Shown piece after piece: positions 10,208 to 20,700 of a DNA stretch of 64,000 nt. The DNA comes from Phialophora verrucosa (lineage: Eukaryota > Ascomycota > Eurotiomycetes > Chaetothyriales > Herpotrichiellaceae). The notes below the pieces were generated by a model. That model made no database searches and had not been told where the DNA came from. It saw only the letters and a list, made by a program, of their open reading frames with translations. Each line of letters starts with the position of its first letter. Position 1 is the stretch's first letter. The position numbers were made by a program, and so were the translations under genes. The stretch lies in assembly GCA_002099365.1 (NCBI GenBank), contig MSED01000001.1, positions 2,108,001 to 2,172,000 of the forward strand, given 5' to 3'.

Positions 10208-10803
10208 ATGGTAAGAGAAATCTCATCCCAAACCTCTGTGGAGGTCATATCATATCATATTATAACACTAACTTCGTTGTCCGCATGTAGTCCCTCCGCC
10301 TGGCACCCTCGGCCTCCCTCCCAACCTCAACGTCGAACACGACGGCAGCATCAAAAATCTCCGCGCACACAAAAGACGCTCTCGACCGCGGCGCCCCTTC
10401 TGCCCCGGGCCTGCACGACACACTCCGCTCGTCGCTCTCCACCGTCTCCCCTTCATCCCCGCAAGTCTCGTCGTCACACCCGCTCGAGGCGCGCCTCAAG
10501 GCCTGGACCGCAACCCAGGAATCGACTCGTCAGAACCTCCTACGCCGGACTTTTGGCATCGCGGAGCCGCTGCGCCGGGGCATGGAACTCAAGCTCGTGC
10601 GCGACGCCGATGCCTTTCGACCGACCGCGCTGGGCGAGCCGGGCCGTGTGCATGAGGACATCCTCTGCGGGCGGGATACCGAGATCAGCTGGGAGGATGT
10701 ATACAGTGGGCAGGACGGGCTGCGGCTGTCGAGTGGCGGGGACGGACAGGGGGTGGGCTGGATGGAGGAGATGGAGCGGAAGGTAGGCATGGGCAAGTGG
10801 TGA
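10208..10803 (+). CDS. UMP1: proteasome maturation factor UMP1
   Basis: The first coding exon is the ATG alone (10208-10210). An 80-nt intron (10211-10290, donor GTAAGA, branch CACTAACTT, acceptor TAG) separates it from exon 2 at 10291-10803. The product has 171 residues. Exon 2 opens with SLRLAPSASLP and carries the conserved UMP1 features GAPSAPGLHDTLRSSL, SSHPLEARLKAW, NLLRRTFGIAEPLRRGMELK, and HEDILCGRDTEISWEDVYSG. UMP1 is the short-lived chaperone that joins half-proteasomes and is the first substrate of the finished 20S particle. Without the intron, exon 2 has no ATG before the fourth quarter of the protein, which supports the split start. The context CCAACATGG is good. Confidence 0.93.
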
Positions 10804-11282
10804 GAGTCAGTGGCGTGGATGTGGATGTCGGTGACGGCGAGAAAATGCGCGAGGCAGGCAGGCAGCGGCAGGTATGCCACGGCCAGATTAGATTTCTTAT
10901 GGCATGGCAAAGAAGAAGAATCAACCAAGCTGCTGGCCACGAAGAGTGCCACGCACCTCACGGCCTTGATAGGACAACATCTCCGAAGTACAGAGTATGC
11001 GCGGAAGCAAAACACCTGACACGCACCAGACAGAGAGCCCTCCGTCTCGCAAGATCCCATTGATATTCCTCACCCCGACCATCTTCGACTGTTTGACTAC
11101 GCAGTATCAATATCTCCCTCCGCGTGCAAGGAACCAGAGCAGCCACGACAAGTCTACGCCTACGGAGTTCCTTCGAGATCATCCCTATCTTCACCTGTCC
11201 ATCTCTTGTACGGAGTTCTCTGTAATGTCCTCGATATCTTTAGAGACTGAGACTGAGGCAACTGAGGGTTCGTGACGAGGCT

Positions 11283-11420
11283 ATCATCCATCCATCTATA
11301 CGTTCAGGTTCCATCCGTCTACCTCTCAAATCATTCCTATCCCATCTATCTATACGTTCCATCCGTCTATACGTTCTATCTATCAAATCATTCCTATCCC
11401 ATCTGTCTATCTCGTCCGTG
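11283..11420. repeat. imperfect 57-bp direct duplication rich in CATC/CTAT
   Basis: A 22-bp string beginning TCAAATCATTCC recurs at 11326 and 11383, 57 bp apart. It is set in CCATC(T/C)(A/G)TCTATACGTTC-type simple sequence. The long minus-strand frame over it is a by-product of the repeat. Confidence 0.7.
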
Positions 11421-11618
11421 TACCTTTGTCCTGTACAGACTCGACTCAACGTAAACTCAGGCTAAGACCATAGTTTACCGAGTACACGTAAGATGATGTC
11501 GTGGCTGGCTTCAATCGAGAAGGGGCGGTCTCAATTTCGAAAGGAGACATATCTTCCCTCTCTTTTTATACTGTACTCACATTCATGCATGTATGTGCTC
11601 TTACTCACCTTCCCTATC

Positions 11619-11666
11619 GCTATCACGACCGCTATCACGACCGCTATCACGACCGCTATCGCCACG
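11619..11666. repeat. 12-bp tandem repeat
   Basis: Three exact copies of GCTATCACGACC at 11619, 11631 and 11643, followed by a diverged fourth copy. They lie in non-coding DNA. Confidence 0.9.
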
Positions 11667-12642
11667 AGTATCGTTCACGCAACTATTATAGCCACACCCA
11701 TGCTTGAACGAGTCAGGCACGGTGGATCCATGCTACTGTAGATCGTAAACCGTGCTGTGTGTTCTTGCTGGGACGCGGTTGATACTGGTTGCTGGTGAGA
11801 ACTCATCACCCCATACAGGGACAGGTGCTCGGGACAGCGCTGCAAGAGAAGAGAGAGGCAAGAAAATGTATATTCAAGTCGTCGGTATATATACTCCGGT
11901 GCGATGCCTGGAAAGATGCGGATCCCACCCTGGCTGGCCTGGGCCTTGATTGAACCTTTGGCCTGAATATAAAACATCAACACACACACGTCAGACGCCC
12001 AACCTGGGCTGGATGACATTTTTCATCCACCACGACAGGAGTTCTCGTCCAAACGAGCAACAACAGCCCCCCCTTTCCCCTCTCCATATTTACAAATGAT
12101 GTTTCCTGGCAAAGCTCGGCTGGTCCTTGGCGAGCCCGCTCCCATGCGATCGGGCCAAGCACGCCAATACTCGGTTCCTCGATCATCAGTCTTTCCTTCC
12201 CCTCAAACCTTGCCTGCTTTGATGATCAAATGATCTATGACCCCCCGTTGAAGTTCCAAAAGACACGGCTCTGCCAAGAGGTTGCAGACGTAAGCTCAGT
12301 GCGAGAAGGAGGAAATACAGCGCCTCCCGATCCCTCTCGCGGACCCAACCCAGTGGCAGATCCCAAGAGCACACCCCAAACGCCATGCCATGAATGCAGA
12401 ACGAAAGAAAGAAGAAAGCCAATCTGGTCGGGCATGCGGGCCACCCAAACATTCCCCAGAGTGTTCCTTTTGGGCTTGCATGGCTGCTCGCAGGCATTCA
12501 GGCCCAGAAACGACACAAGTCTCTTGAGCGGCTTCTACATATGTGGCAACCTGCGCAGTTCAGAATTGTCGGGCCCCATATATCGACAAGCCTGTCCGCA
12601 TGGTGAATCCCAGACCAAGTGATCTGGAATTGTATCAAGGAA

Positions 12643-13436
12643 TCACATAATGATACAGCGACAGCCGGGGCTTCTGTTCTCTTCGCGGTGTGCTGAATAC
12701 GTCGACTTGCCACCTTTGGCATCTTCCTCCTCAATAAAGTCTTGCGGTTTGATGGTCATGTGTAGGACATTGGGCGAATCGGTAGAAAACTTGTAATCTA
12801 TTGCGCACGACACGAGTTAGCCCTGGGCAGAGTCGCAGCGCTTTGTACCGTAGCAGCCAGTCTCATACCTTTTAAAGATGCCTTATCGTCCAACAATTTG
12901 CCCATGTTGATCAACCGAATCGACGTTGGACTGGACGGTTTCGCTTCCCACTCTTCCCGCCATTCGCGCAGAATCAACTCTTTCAATTTGTAGACGCTCA
13001 GGTTGAAGGGATCGCTGGCGGGTACGTCCACACTGCGCTTCGCAAAATACTTGCTATCCAGCTTGAATGGATGTCGCGCTCCTGAGGTCAGCAGCAAAGT
13101 GACTGTGAGCGCGGGTCCCGCAACATCCGTTGTCGCCGACGGCGCTTCGCCATCCTTAGCTGGCACGGTCGGCGATGCATCGTCTGAAGAGGGGCCAATG
13201 GCTGTGGAGAATTGCCTTGATATTTTCTGTTCTGTCTCCGCGACCACAGCGGGAGGCGGCGGAGGGTTCAGAGACTGAACCATGGCAGTGTTTGTGTCGG
13301 TCCTCACTGGGCCGTGCGTGGGCGGCCCTTGCGATTGACCCGAGGGTTCGTTGTCTGGTGGAGACGTGGAGTCGTCGTGATGATCTGAGGTGGGAGGGTT
13401 TGCAGGTAGGTCCGACATGTCGGGGGATTGGGACAA
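12643..13436 (-). CDS. UBL3-like membrane-anchored ubiquitin-fold protein
   Basis: Exons 13436-12869 and 12797-12643, with a 71-nt intron (12798-12868, branch GGCTAACT), give 240 residues. The first 105 residues are Pro/Ser/Thr-rich and probably disordered. Residues about 109-215 form a ubiquitin-like fold of the Rad60-SLD_2/UBL3 type, with VTLLLTSGARHPFKL, DPFNLSVYKLKELILREW and IRLINMGKLLDDK, continued after the intron by SPNVLHMTIKPQ. The protein ends CRCIIM, a CaaX box (CIIM) preceded by a second cysteine, so it is expected to be prenylated and possibly palmitoylated, then membrane bound. Unlike ubiquitin it lacks a C-terminal diglycine. Related UBL3/MUB proteins act at membranes in sorting. 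The second exon was recognised by the conserved C-terminus. Confidence 0.88.
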
Positions 13437-14369
13437 GAATCGATTGGTCAGGGTGTGGACAAGATCTTTTCACAGTCGAGAACCGTCCCAGGAACACGGC
13501 GGAACGATTGGAGTCGATGGTGGTGCTGGTGAAGTGCTGGACTTATCGCTTCACCATCTGCGCAAACAGATCGAGTCGAATAGGGAAACAGAGAGGATGA
13601 GGATATGGATTGCCTGATTGACAGCAATTCACACAAGAGGCAGAGAAGCACCCAATTGAAGCGAGTGACTAGAACTGGAAAGCCGGTGCCAAGTTTCTGG
13701 AAAGAAACAAGATCAGGGTCGACCGAGTGGTGAAGATAATGCGAGCTGAAGGCGGCGGCGGCGGCCAGACTTTGACGGAGGCGAGACGAGCCAGACTTTG
13801 ACGGAGGCGAAGACGAGCCAGAACCAGTCTCCCTTTCGGGCACGGCTGTTGCTGTCGTTGGTTGCAAAGAGAGAGACTCGGCTAAATAGACGTTGCACTT
13901 GAGCTTGCTGCAGATGTGAAACCGGGACACCGCGTCCTTCAATCAACAATGCAACACTCTGCACTCCAGTTGAGATGATATATTGCCCGTATCGACCGTG
14001 TTGTCAGTGATTCATCAAACAATTGCGATGAGATGACGCCAGGTGCCTCTTTGCTACGGGGACACCGATCGACTCTTGAGCATGTGGGATTTTCTGGGGG
14101 CGTCGCTGCACTGCTTCTCCAGTTAAAGACCGTCGGAACCGGCTTCCCCCGGACACTCGGCTACAGCGGGCCTCCTCTTGCAGTGGTAAGAACTTTAAGC
14201 CTAACTTTCAGAAACGTGCGCCCCTATGGAGTCCGCCCGCTTAACCTCGTAATCGCCCGCTCAAACGAAGGTTTCTTAGAGCAAACGTTCGTGCACATTA
14301 ACCACTTACATCCACGCCTCGGGCAAACCGAAAAAAGCATGATTATGTATGCGGCGGGAGTGACAGATC
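13437..14369. other. intergenic upstream of the UBL3-like gene
   Basis: It contains the promoter of the UBL3-like gene and the 3' flank of ERG8. A duplicated 26-bp element is noted separately. I see no supported gene. Confidence 0.45.
13764..13816. repeat. 26/27-bp direct tandem duplication
   Basis: GCCAGACTTTGACGGAGGCG followed by AGACGA is repeated directly at 13764 and 13790, the second copy with one extra A. A third partial copy starts at 13817. Confidence 0.9.
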
Positions 14370-15866
14370 TCATGAATCCGGATCAACCCAGCCACGGTAA
14401 CGATGTACGTCTTCAATCCTGATGCCCTCGTTCTCCTGCTTGACGCCCATTAACTTGACGTTTCCAATCTTCGCGCCCGTGTCATCGTGACTCTTCCATC
14501 CCTCCAGCTTAGCTCGTAAAGCCTGAACGACTTCAGGGTCATTCCTCAGAAGTAAGGCCACAGCGTCGTATCCTCCCGCCCCAGGCGCAACGCCCCCAAC
14601 CACTCCTGGTATCGATGAGCAGAAGTCCAACAGCTCCGTAATCACAGGCGGTTCAATAGGCACCCCGGACTTCACGGACATCTCGCGCACCAGACTGCGG
14701 ACCGTGAGTATGATATCCCGCAATGCTGTGAAATCACTCTCGACGGCCTGAACTGCGGCCAGCTGTCTCAACTCCCGACACAGGTCTTCCTGGCCCTGCT
14801 GCAACGCATTCCAAAGTAATGTCGCCTCGTCAGTCCTCTCCTTCCGCCATTGTAAGACTTTCTTCACCATCCCGGGCGTTTCGGACCCACAGTCCACATC
14901 ACACATGACCAGCAACAGATTCGACGGGATCGCCACCGCCTGACTAGCAACTTCGACATCCCACTTCGAATCGCGTTGCAGGTCGTCAACGCAGAGGCGC
15001 AGTCGCTCGCCGAAACCAGGACTCGTCGGCTCTCCGACATTCTCGAGGATCGTGGGCGTAAACCGTCGATAAAGACATGACCCGTAGACCGCGGCAGCGA
15101 CGTCGAACCCCGACCCGACCTTGCCCTGAGCCGCGCAGTGCGCAGCCTGGGCCAGATTGTGAATTGTCCGCTGATTCAGCGGCGCCTCGACGTCAAACGC
15201 CCTCTTCTCCAAATAACAAGCCAGAAGCGCAGAAACAAGCGACGTGACCAACGCGGCCGAAGAACCCAAGCCCGTCTTGTGCGCCTCGCTCAGCCGGACA
15301 TGAAAGCTCTTCCACTCACTGGATCCGGAAGAAGATGACCGCCCCTGCGAGAGCGGGAGCGGGGAGGAGCTCGAGTCCGTAGGTTGAGAGTAGTAATCAT
15401 GATCTGCCAGAATCGTGACCTTGACGCGCCTCCCCCAAATACACTCCTCCTCCTCCTCCTTCCGAGACGCCACCACCCTCGCCACATAAGTCAAGACATA
15501 CCGCAGCGTCGTCTCCACGAATTTGTTACCACTAGCCGTGAACCCCGCGTCCTGTCGATCCCGCACCTGTTCGACCTGGACGGCCGCGGCCGCGGCGGTA
15601 GCATCGTCGCCCGCTGAATGACCCACGACTCGTACCCTGTACAGCCATCTCGCGTCCCTGAACTGCGGCGACTCCACCTCTACAGTAGTACTAGCGACGT
15701 GCCTGTCGTCGCTCAGGTCGCGCTCGGCGGGACTGGCGACGGCAATGGCATGGATCCGGGCGTTCAGCCCGAAGACGAGACCCGTATGTTGGCGGTCCAG
15801 GACCAGGAAGCCGCCCGCGAAGAGGACCTTGCCTGGCGCGGAGACGGCTACGCGTGAGAGAGACAT
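14370..15866 (-). CDS. ERG8: phosphomevalonate kinase
   Basis: A single-exon GHMP kinase of 498 residues. It phosphorylates mevalonate-5-phosphate to mevalonate-5-diphosphate in the cytosol, supplying isoprenoids and ergosterol. Visible features are VSAPGKVLFAGGF near residues 8-20, the GHMP phosphate-binding motif KTGLGSSAALVT near 197-208, GKVGSGFDVAAAVYGS after it, and the C-terminal Gly-rich SSIPGVVGGVAPGAGGYDAV that closes the active site. Start and stop fit the family, and the stop comes soon after the conserved C-terminal strand. A low-complexity Ser-rich loop (about 163-183) and an Ala run (about 89-95) look like lineage insertions. No intron is needed. Confidence 0.94.
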   Translation of the reverse strand: MSLSRVAVSAPGKVLFAGGFLVLDRQHTGLVFGLNARIHAIAVASPAERDLSDDRHVASTTVEVESPQFRDARWLYRVRVVGHSAGDDATAAAAAVQVEQVRDRQDAGFTASGNKFVETTLRYVLTYVARVVASRKEEEEECIWGRRVKVTILADHDYYSQPTDSSSSPLPLSQGRSSSSGSSEWKSFHVRLSEAHKTGLGSSAALVTSLVSALLACYLEKRAFDVEAPLNQRTIHNLAQAAHCAAQGKVGSGFDVAAAVYGSCLYRRFTPTILENVGEPTSPGFGERLRLCVDDLQRDSKWDVEVASQAVAIPSNLLLVMCDVDCGSETPGMVKKVLQWRKERTDEATLLWNALQQGQEDLCRELRQLAAVQAVESDFTALRDIILTVRSLVREMSVKSGVPIEPPVITELLDFCSSIPGVVGGVAPGAGGYDAVALLLRNDPEVVQALRAKLEGWKSHDDTGAKIGNVKLMGVKQENEGIRIEDVHRYRGWVDPDS

Positions 15867-17710
15867 TGGGGGGAGAAAAGGGGTCCTGGCAGGTACCTAG
15901 GGGCGGGCGGTGTGAGGAAGAAATGATGCCCAATGGCGACTGGGATACTGTGCCAGTGGATTGTGGATACGCGGTACGAAGGAGTAATTAACTGATTCGT
16001 TACTCGTTCGACCAATCAGGGTCCCTCTGCAGTGAGAAGAATTAGTGGTCGTAGTGTGAAAGGCTAGAGCCTTGGCTACCACGTGACTGTATTTGCTTAT
16101 ATAATGACAGTAACGTCCTTCCGACACCTCAACAGTTCTCCCCGATTCTTTCCCACCCTCTCTACTCGGTCCTCGCGTCTCTAAGACGTTCGAGCACAGT
16201 ATGGACTTTACTCCTCGACGCCTGTCTTCCGGTTTTGATTTGATTCCGCACGCTCCAAGATTTACACCCCACACAACATGTCTCGTCGATCATGCGCCCA
16301 ACACTCACGCTAGCCTACTCGCACCTGCCTAGCACGAGGACGAGGTTCTCGACCAAGGAAGTACGTATGCAATTGAAGCAGGTTGCCCAGTCGTATCTTA
16401 CGTCCTCTCCGGCCATGGCGAGCACGGACGAGGGAAGCAGAACGCGAACTGGAAGAATCCGTTCCAGTGTTGGATTCTCATTGCGCGCAGTAGTGAAATG
16501 TAATGGAGGGGAAGGTGTCTATCGATCTATCTTGGGTATTGATACAGCCAAGTGCGTTGTGTCGCTTCGTCCCTTCATTGCTTCATCGCCTGATGACCAA
16601 CGGCTCCATGGCGCACGGAACCTGGCTGAAGACCGAGAGTGGAGTCGTGGCTTGGCCGACGGGGCAATGGCCTGAGGTAGAGTCGGCAAGTCTGTCTCGG
16701 AGGGTGACCCTGAATCAATGAAGGTACCTCACCGATCTTGCGGCTGATCCTCCTACGGAACTGGGTTCTCCACGTTCGAAAGGACGATGACTGTTAGGAC
16801 ACGATGGCGTACGTCGGAGAAGCGTCCTCAACTCACGTGGGCAGTCACCTCATTAAGGAGGACAGGGTTCATCGCCGCTGTGTCATCCGCGGGTGTAGAT
16901 TGGATGTGGCGGCCCTTTTGGTAACAGCGGCGGTAGCGACGATGACCTTGCAGGATGACAATTGGGTTGATGAAAATTGGGTGGGTAGAGGTCGAGGTCG
17001 AGGTCGAGGTGAATGTCGCACACCCGACGAAATAATTTGCGAGTCCCCAGGCTAGCATTGCGTGACATTGTGAAAACCCTTTTGGCAGACAAGACAGTGC
17101 GAGTTTGGTATGGACTCGAGGACGAGTCCGCAAACCAGGCCGCGCTCATTACAGTACGAGCACCGATCTCCAGAAGAGTGGCTTTCCCTCCTTGCTTCAT
17201 GCTAGGCACGACTTTTCCGGGAAGCGCCATTGCGCACAACAGTTGGCTACCGGGCTTGAGACCATTTTTCAACCGATCTCGGCACGGATGGAGGCTTTTC
17301 CAGATGGTCGAATCGAAGCGCATCACCACAGCGAGCAGGGTTGCTTAGTTTGCCCCAAATTGGTGGGTGAGGGTTCCGTCAAGTCTACTCGATTACGGAT
17401 ATAGTTCGCAGTGTTTCTGGCGTGATAACATGTTGCTGGGTCAATTCGCCTTCAGCTGCCCCTTCCGGGCCGCGGCTGAGAGTGAGAGAGATCGAAGGAA
17501 TTCCTGGCAAACTGACTAGTTGAATTTCTCGCCTGAGTCTGGAGTCCAGGTGCTCTGGTAGATGAACAGGGCTGCCGATCTCTCATATCACCATATCACC
17601 GGTCTGTCTATTGTCTAGTGTTGGGTGATATTGTCTTCTGCAAGGTCATGGATTCCGAAGTCATGGCATGCTATCCAGGCGCCCTCCATTTGGACTTCGT
17701 CTAACCCGGT
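15867..17710. other. intergenic
   Basis: A 1.8 kb region between the ERG8 start and the helicase 3' end. The longest frames (16292-16675 plus, 16883-17329 minus) lack recognisable domains and splice-linked partners. A short (GAGGTC)n patch lies at 16988-17010. No gene can be supported. Confidence 0.45.
16988..17010. repeat. (GAGGTC)n hexanucleotide patch
   Basis: Just under four consecutive copies of the hexanucleotide GAGGTC; they read as Arg-Gly or Asp-Leu dipeptides in chance frames. Confidence 0.8.
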
Positions 17711-20700
17711 CTATCTATCCTGGCCATTGAATTCCACCAAATGCCTAACAACCTCAAAGAGCCCAGAATCATCAGCCACGACAGCGCCGGGAGCATCAAT
17801 CCGTCTTCTCAACTCATCATCTAAAAGAGCTCGCAACCTCGAAGCCAGCACACCAATCCTCGCCCACCCCTTCAATCGCAACCATCCGTCCACAATCACA
17901 CCTTGTCCCGACGTGTCTACTTCGATCGGCCCGCCGAACAATAGTAATGCATAGGCGTTCAATGGCGTCAGATCACGAATGAACGTCTTACTTGTCTCCA
18001 TCTTCGTGAAATAGCTCACGAAACTGGCATTTCCGGAGAATGACTGCGCATCGAAGAGGACACTGCTCGGATGCACGAACACGCGTCCGTTCTCTTCGTT
18101 GAAGTACTTGATTGTTTTAGCCTCGGGGTCGAGTTCCTTCGCCCCGCTCATGGACGCGATGTACTTCTTGTCGGGCATTTGAATGCGCGCGATCTGCGGA
18201 TTGAGCGCACCCGCTACCAGCGCCCGGAAGAGCATATTATTGCCTTTGTGACGGTTGCATTCGCCAGAGTTGTTGTGGTACGCAGGAGATAGAAGACCCG
18301 CCTCGATCAAGGAGTCAAGGAGTTGTCGGCGTGTCGAATCGATGTCGCGAAGGGTCTGCTGAGACAGAAATTTGGACGAGCACCAGTTCTGCACGTCCCT
18401 GTACCGCGAAGTGGCCGAGAGCTTTTTCCACTGGTCAAACGCCGCGCTATCAAGCACCAAGTCACCGTCCGAAGTGGGAAACGACATTCTGGCGTCCTTG
18501 GCTTCATCCCGCTTGTCACGTGGGGAGACGAACGGGCTTCTCGTCGCCAAGACCGCAGCCATAGTCAGACAGGTCTCGACGCAATCGAACAAAACACCAT
18601 AGACAAGCAGTTTCGCGCACCGAAGGTCGGCCGGTATCATGGACAAGTAAGTGCCAAGGCCGGTCAGGCGATCATTCTCCAAAGCACCCATCCTCTGCAA
18701 TGTCTTCATGGCCGTGGCGACGGCCCGACTGTCCGGAGGTGAAACAGTCCGTGCCAGGAATTCTTCCACCTTACGATCTGAGCCCGTAGCCTTCACAGAG
18801 AGACATAGCTGCTCCAGTGGCGTCCGGTGTATCTCGGGTGCCGCGGCAGCCGCCATATTGGCCTCGACATTCTTTGTGAAAAGTTTGTAGCATTTTCCCG
18901 CTTGCACTCGGCCTGCTCTACCACGACGCTGTTGACAGGCAGCTCGGGACGCCCAGACTTCCTCCAGTCGTACAATGTTTGAGACCGGGTCATAATTTGT
19001 CTCTTTGACCTTTCCTGAATCGATCACGGCGACGATGTCTTCAATGGTAATGGACGTCTCGGCCACATTGGTCGCAACCACGACCTTTCTTTTCCCTGCT
19101 GGCGGCTGCTTGAAGACCAATCGCTGTTCAACCGGCGTAAGTGAAGCGTGTAGCGGGAGAGCATGAATATTCGCCATATCAGCCAGCGACTTGAGGCAGC
19201 CGTCAATCTCCATAGTGCCTGGCATGAAGATCAAGATTCCGCCACGTGAGGTGCTCAGCTCCCGGTCGATATGGCGCACGAGTGAAGTAATCAGCTCGTA
19301 ATTGAGGCCGATTCCAAGCCCTTGTATGGCTTTTCCAATACCCTGTTCGCCATCCGCATCGAAATCTCGGTTGTTACCACTGCCAGTGAGTCTCAGGACA
19401 TCGTCAAGGTAATAGTCCTCAACCGGGTATGTACGTCCTTCGATGTGAACTCTGCCAACACAGTCTCCGCCAAAATATTGGGCGAAGGTGTCCGCATTGA
19501 GCGTGGCACTCATGAGCACGACCTTCAGATGAGGCAACATGGGTAAAGCGTCGCGCAACAGCGCAAGCAGGAAGTCGGTATCGAGTGAGCGTTCATGAAC
19601 CTCATCAATGAAGACATGGCTGACTCCTGCCAGGGCTGTTTTGATGCTAGGAGAACTCTGTAGACGGCGTAGGAGGACACCAGTGGTCTGGAATGTGATC
19701 TTCGTCCTGGAAGAGGTCTTGGAGTCTCCTCTGATTATATACCCAACTTCATCGCCTTCGTTGCAGCATCGCTCTGCGCTGACACGCTCCGACAGTGATA
19801 GCGCAGCGACTCGTCGTGGCTGTGTGCAGATGAGGTTGGCTGATGAGCTTCGCATATTCTGGATGGCATCGTCGAGGATGAACTGGATGGCTTGGGTACT
19901 CTTGCCGGACCCAGTCTCACCTGTGACTAGAGTGACTTGTGCGTCGTTGACCACTCTGACAATTTCGTCTTGTTTCGACCATGCCGGCAAGCTTTGTCTC
20001 ACGGTATTCATTCTCCGCTGCGAGTGCGACGACTGCCGAGCGTTCCAGGTATCAAACATGACTTTGCTCGATCTGCTGTCCTTGAGATTGATTCTCTCTG
20101 CTGTTCTCGAGCGCAGAGGAAGCATCTGCGCATTAGTCTTGGTAAGAGGAAGCTCTTTGCGCATCGACCCTGACACTATCTCCAAGTCGCCCAATTTGCC
20201 AGGGTTCTGGATAATGTCGGCCATTGAGCTTTCCAGCCATTCCAGTATATTGAAAACCATGGAGTCGCCGAGTAGACTTTCCTGGGCATACATGATTGCT
20301 TTCTTGACCGCACTCAGGCGTACATAGCTGGGTAGCTTGGGAGCTTCGATCGTGACCATAGGTGGTACATGTGGATACCCAGAGACTGGGCGCCGGAAAT
20401 GGTAGGTCGCAGGGATTTCCGAAGTTGGGTCTGGTCGGATGGAGCATTGATCAGGGCCTGATGCCTTGAATCTGTCATCGAGAATAGATTCCAGTGCACT
20501 CATCTCCTCGTCCCAGATATGTGAATCAGACGTGACTCCCAAGCTTGCCGTTTCCTTGGGGGGTACTAGCTTGGACTGCAGAGCCTCTGCTGCTAGCGCC
20601 TCATCGCCATCATTGTCTCGCAAGGCCTGCAAACATAACTGAGTCGCATATCCGCCTAGGGTCAACCTCTTCACTTTGGCGTCGGTTGCAAGATCACTCG

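Larger units (their letters stand above)
10804..12642. other. intergenic with simple repeats
   Basis: A 1.8 kb stretch between UMP1 and the convergent ubiquitin-like gene. It holds two repeat patches, annotated separately. No coding frame here carries a recognisable domain. Confidence 0.5.

Noticed and set aside
16201..16503. A frame from ATG 16201 broken by one TAG at 16330, otherwise open to 16500
   Set aside because: About 100 codons with one stop is plausible by chance, no motif is recognised, and a good donor at 16360 (GTACGT) has no matching acceptor that I can defend.
16883..17329. 148-codon minus-strand frame
   Set aside because: Part of it is the translation of a simple hexanucleotide repeat; the rest is unrecognised.
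19608..20327. 239-codon plus-strand frame
   Set aside because: Antisense to the helicase core motifs.
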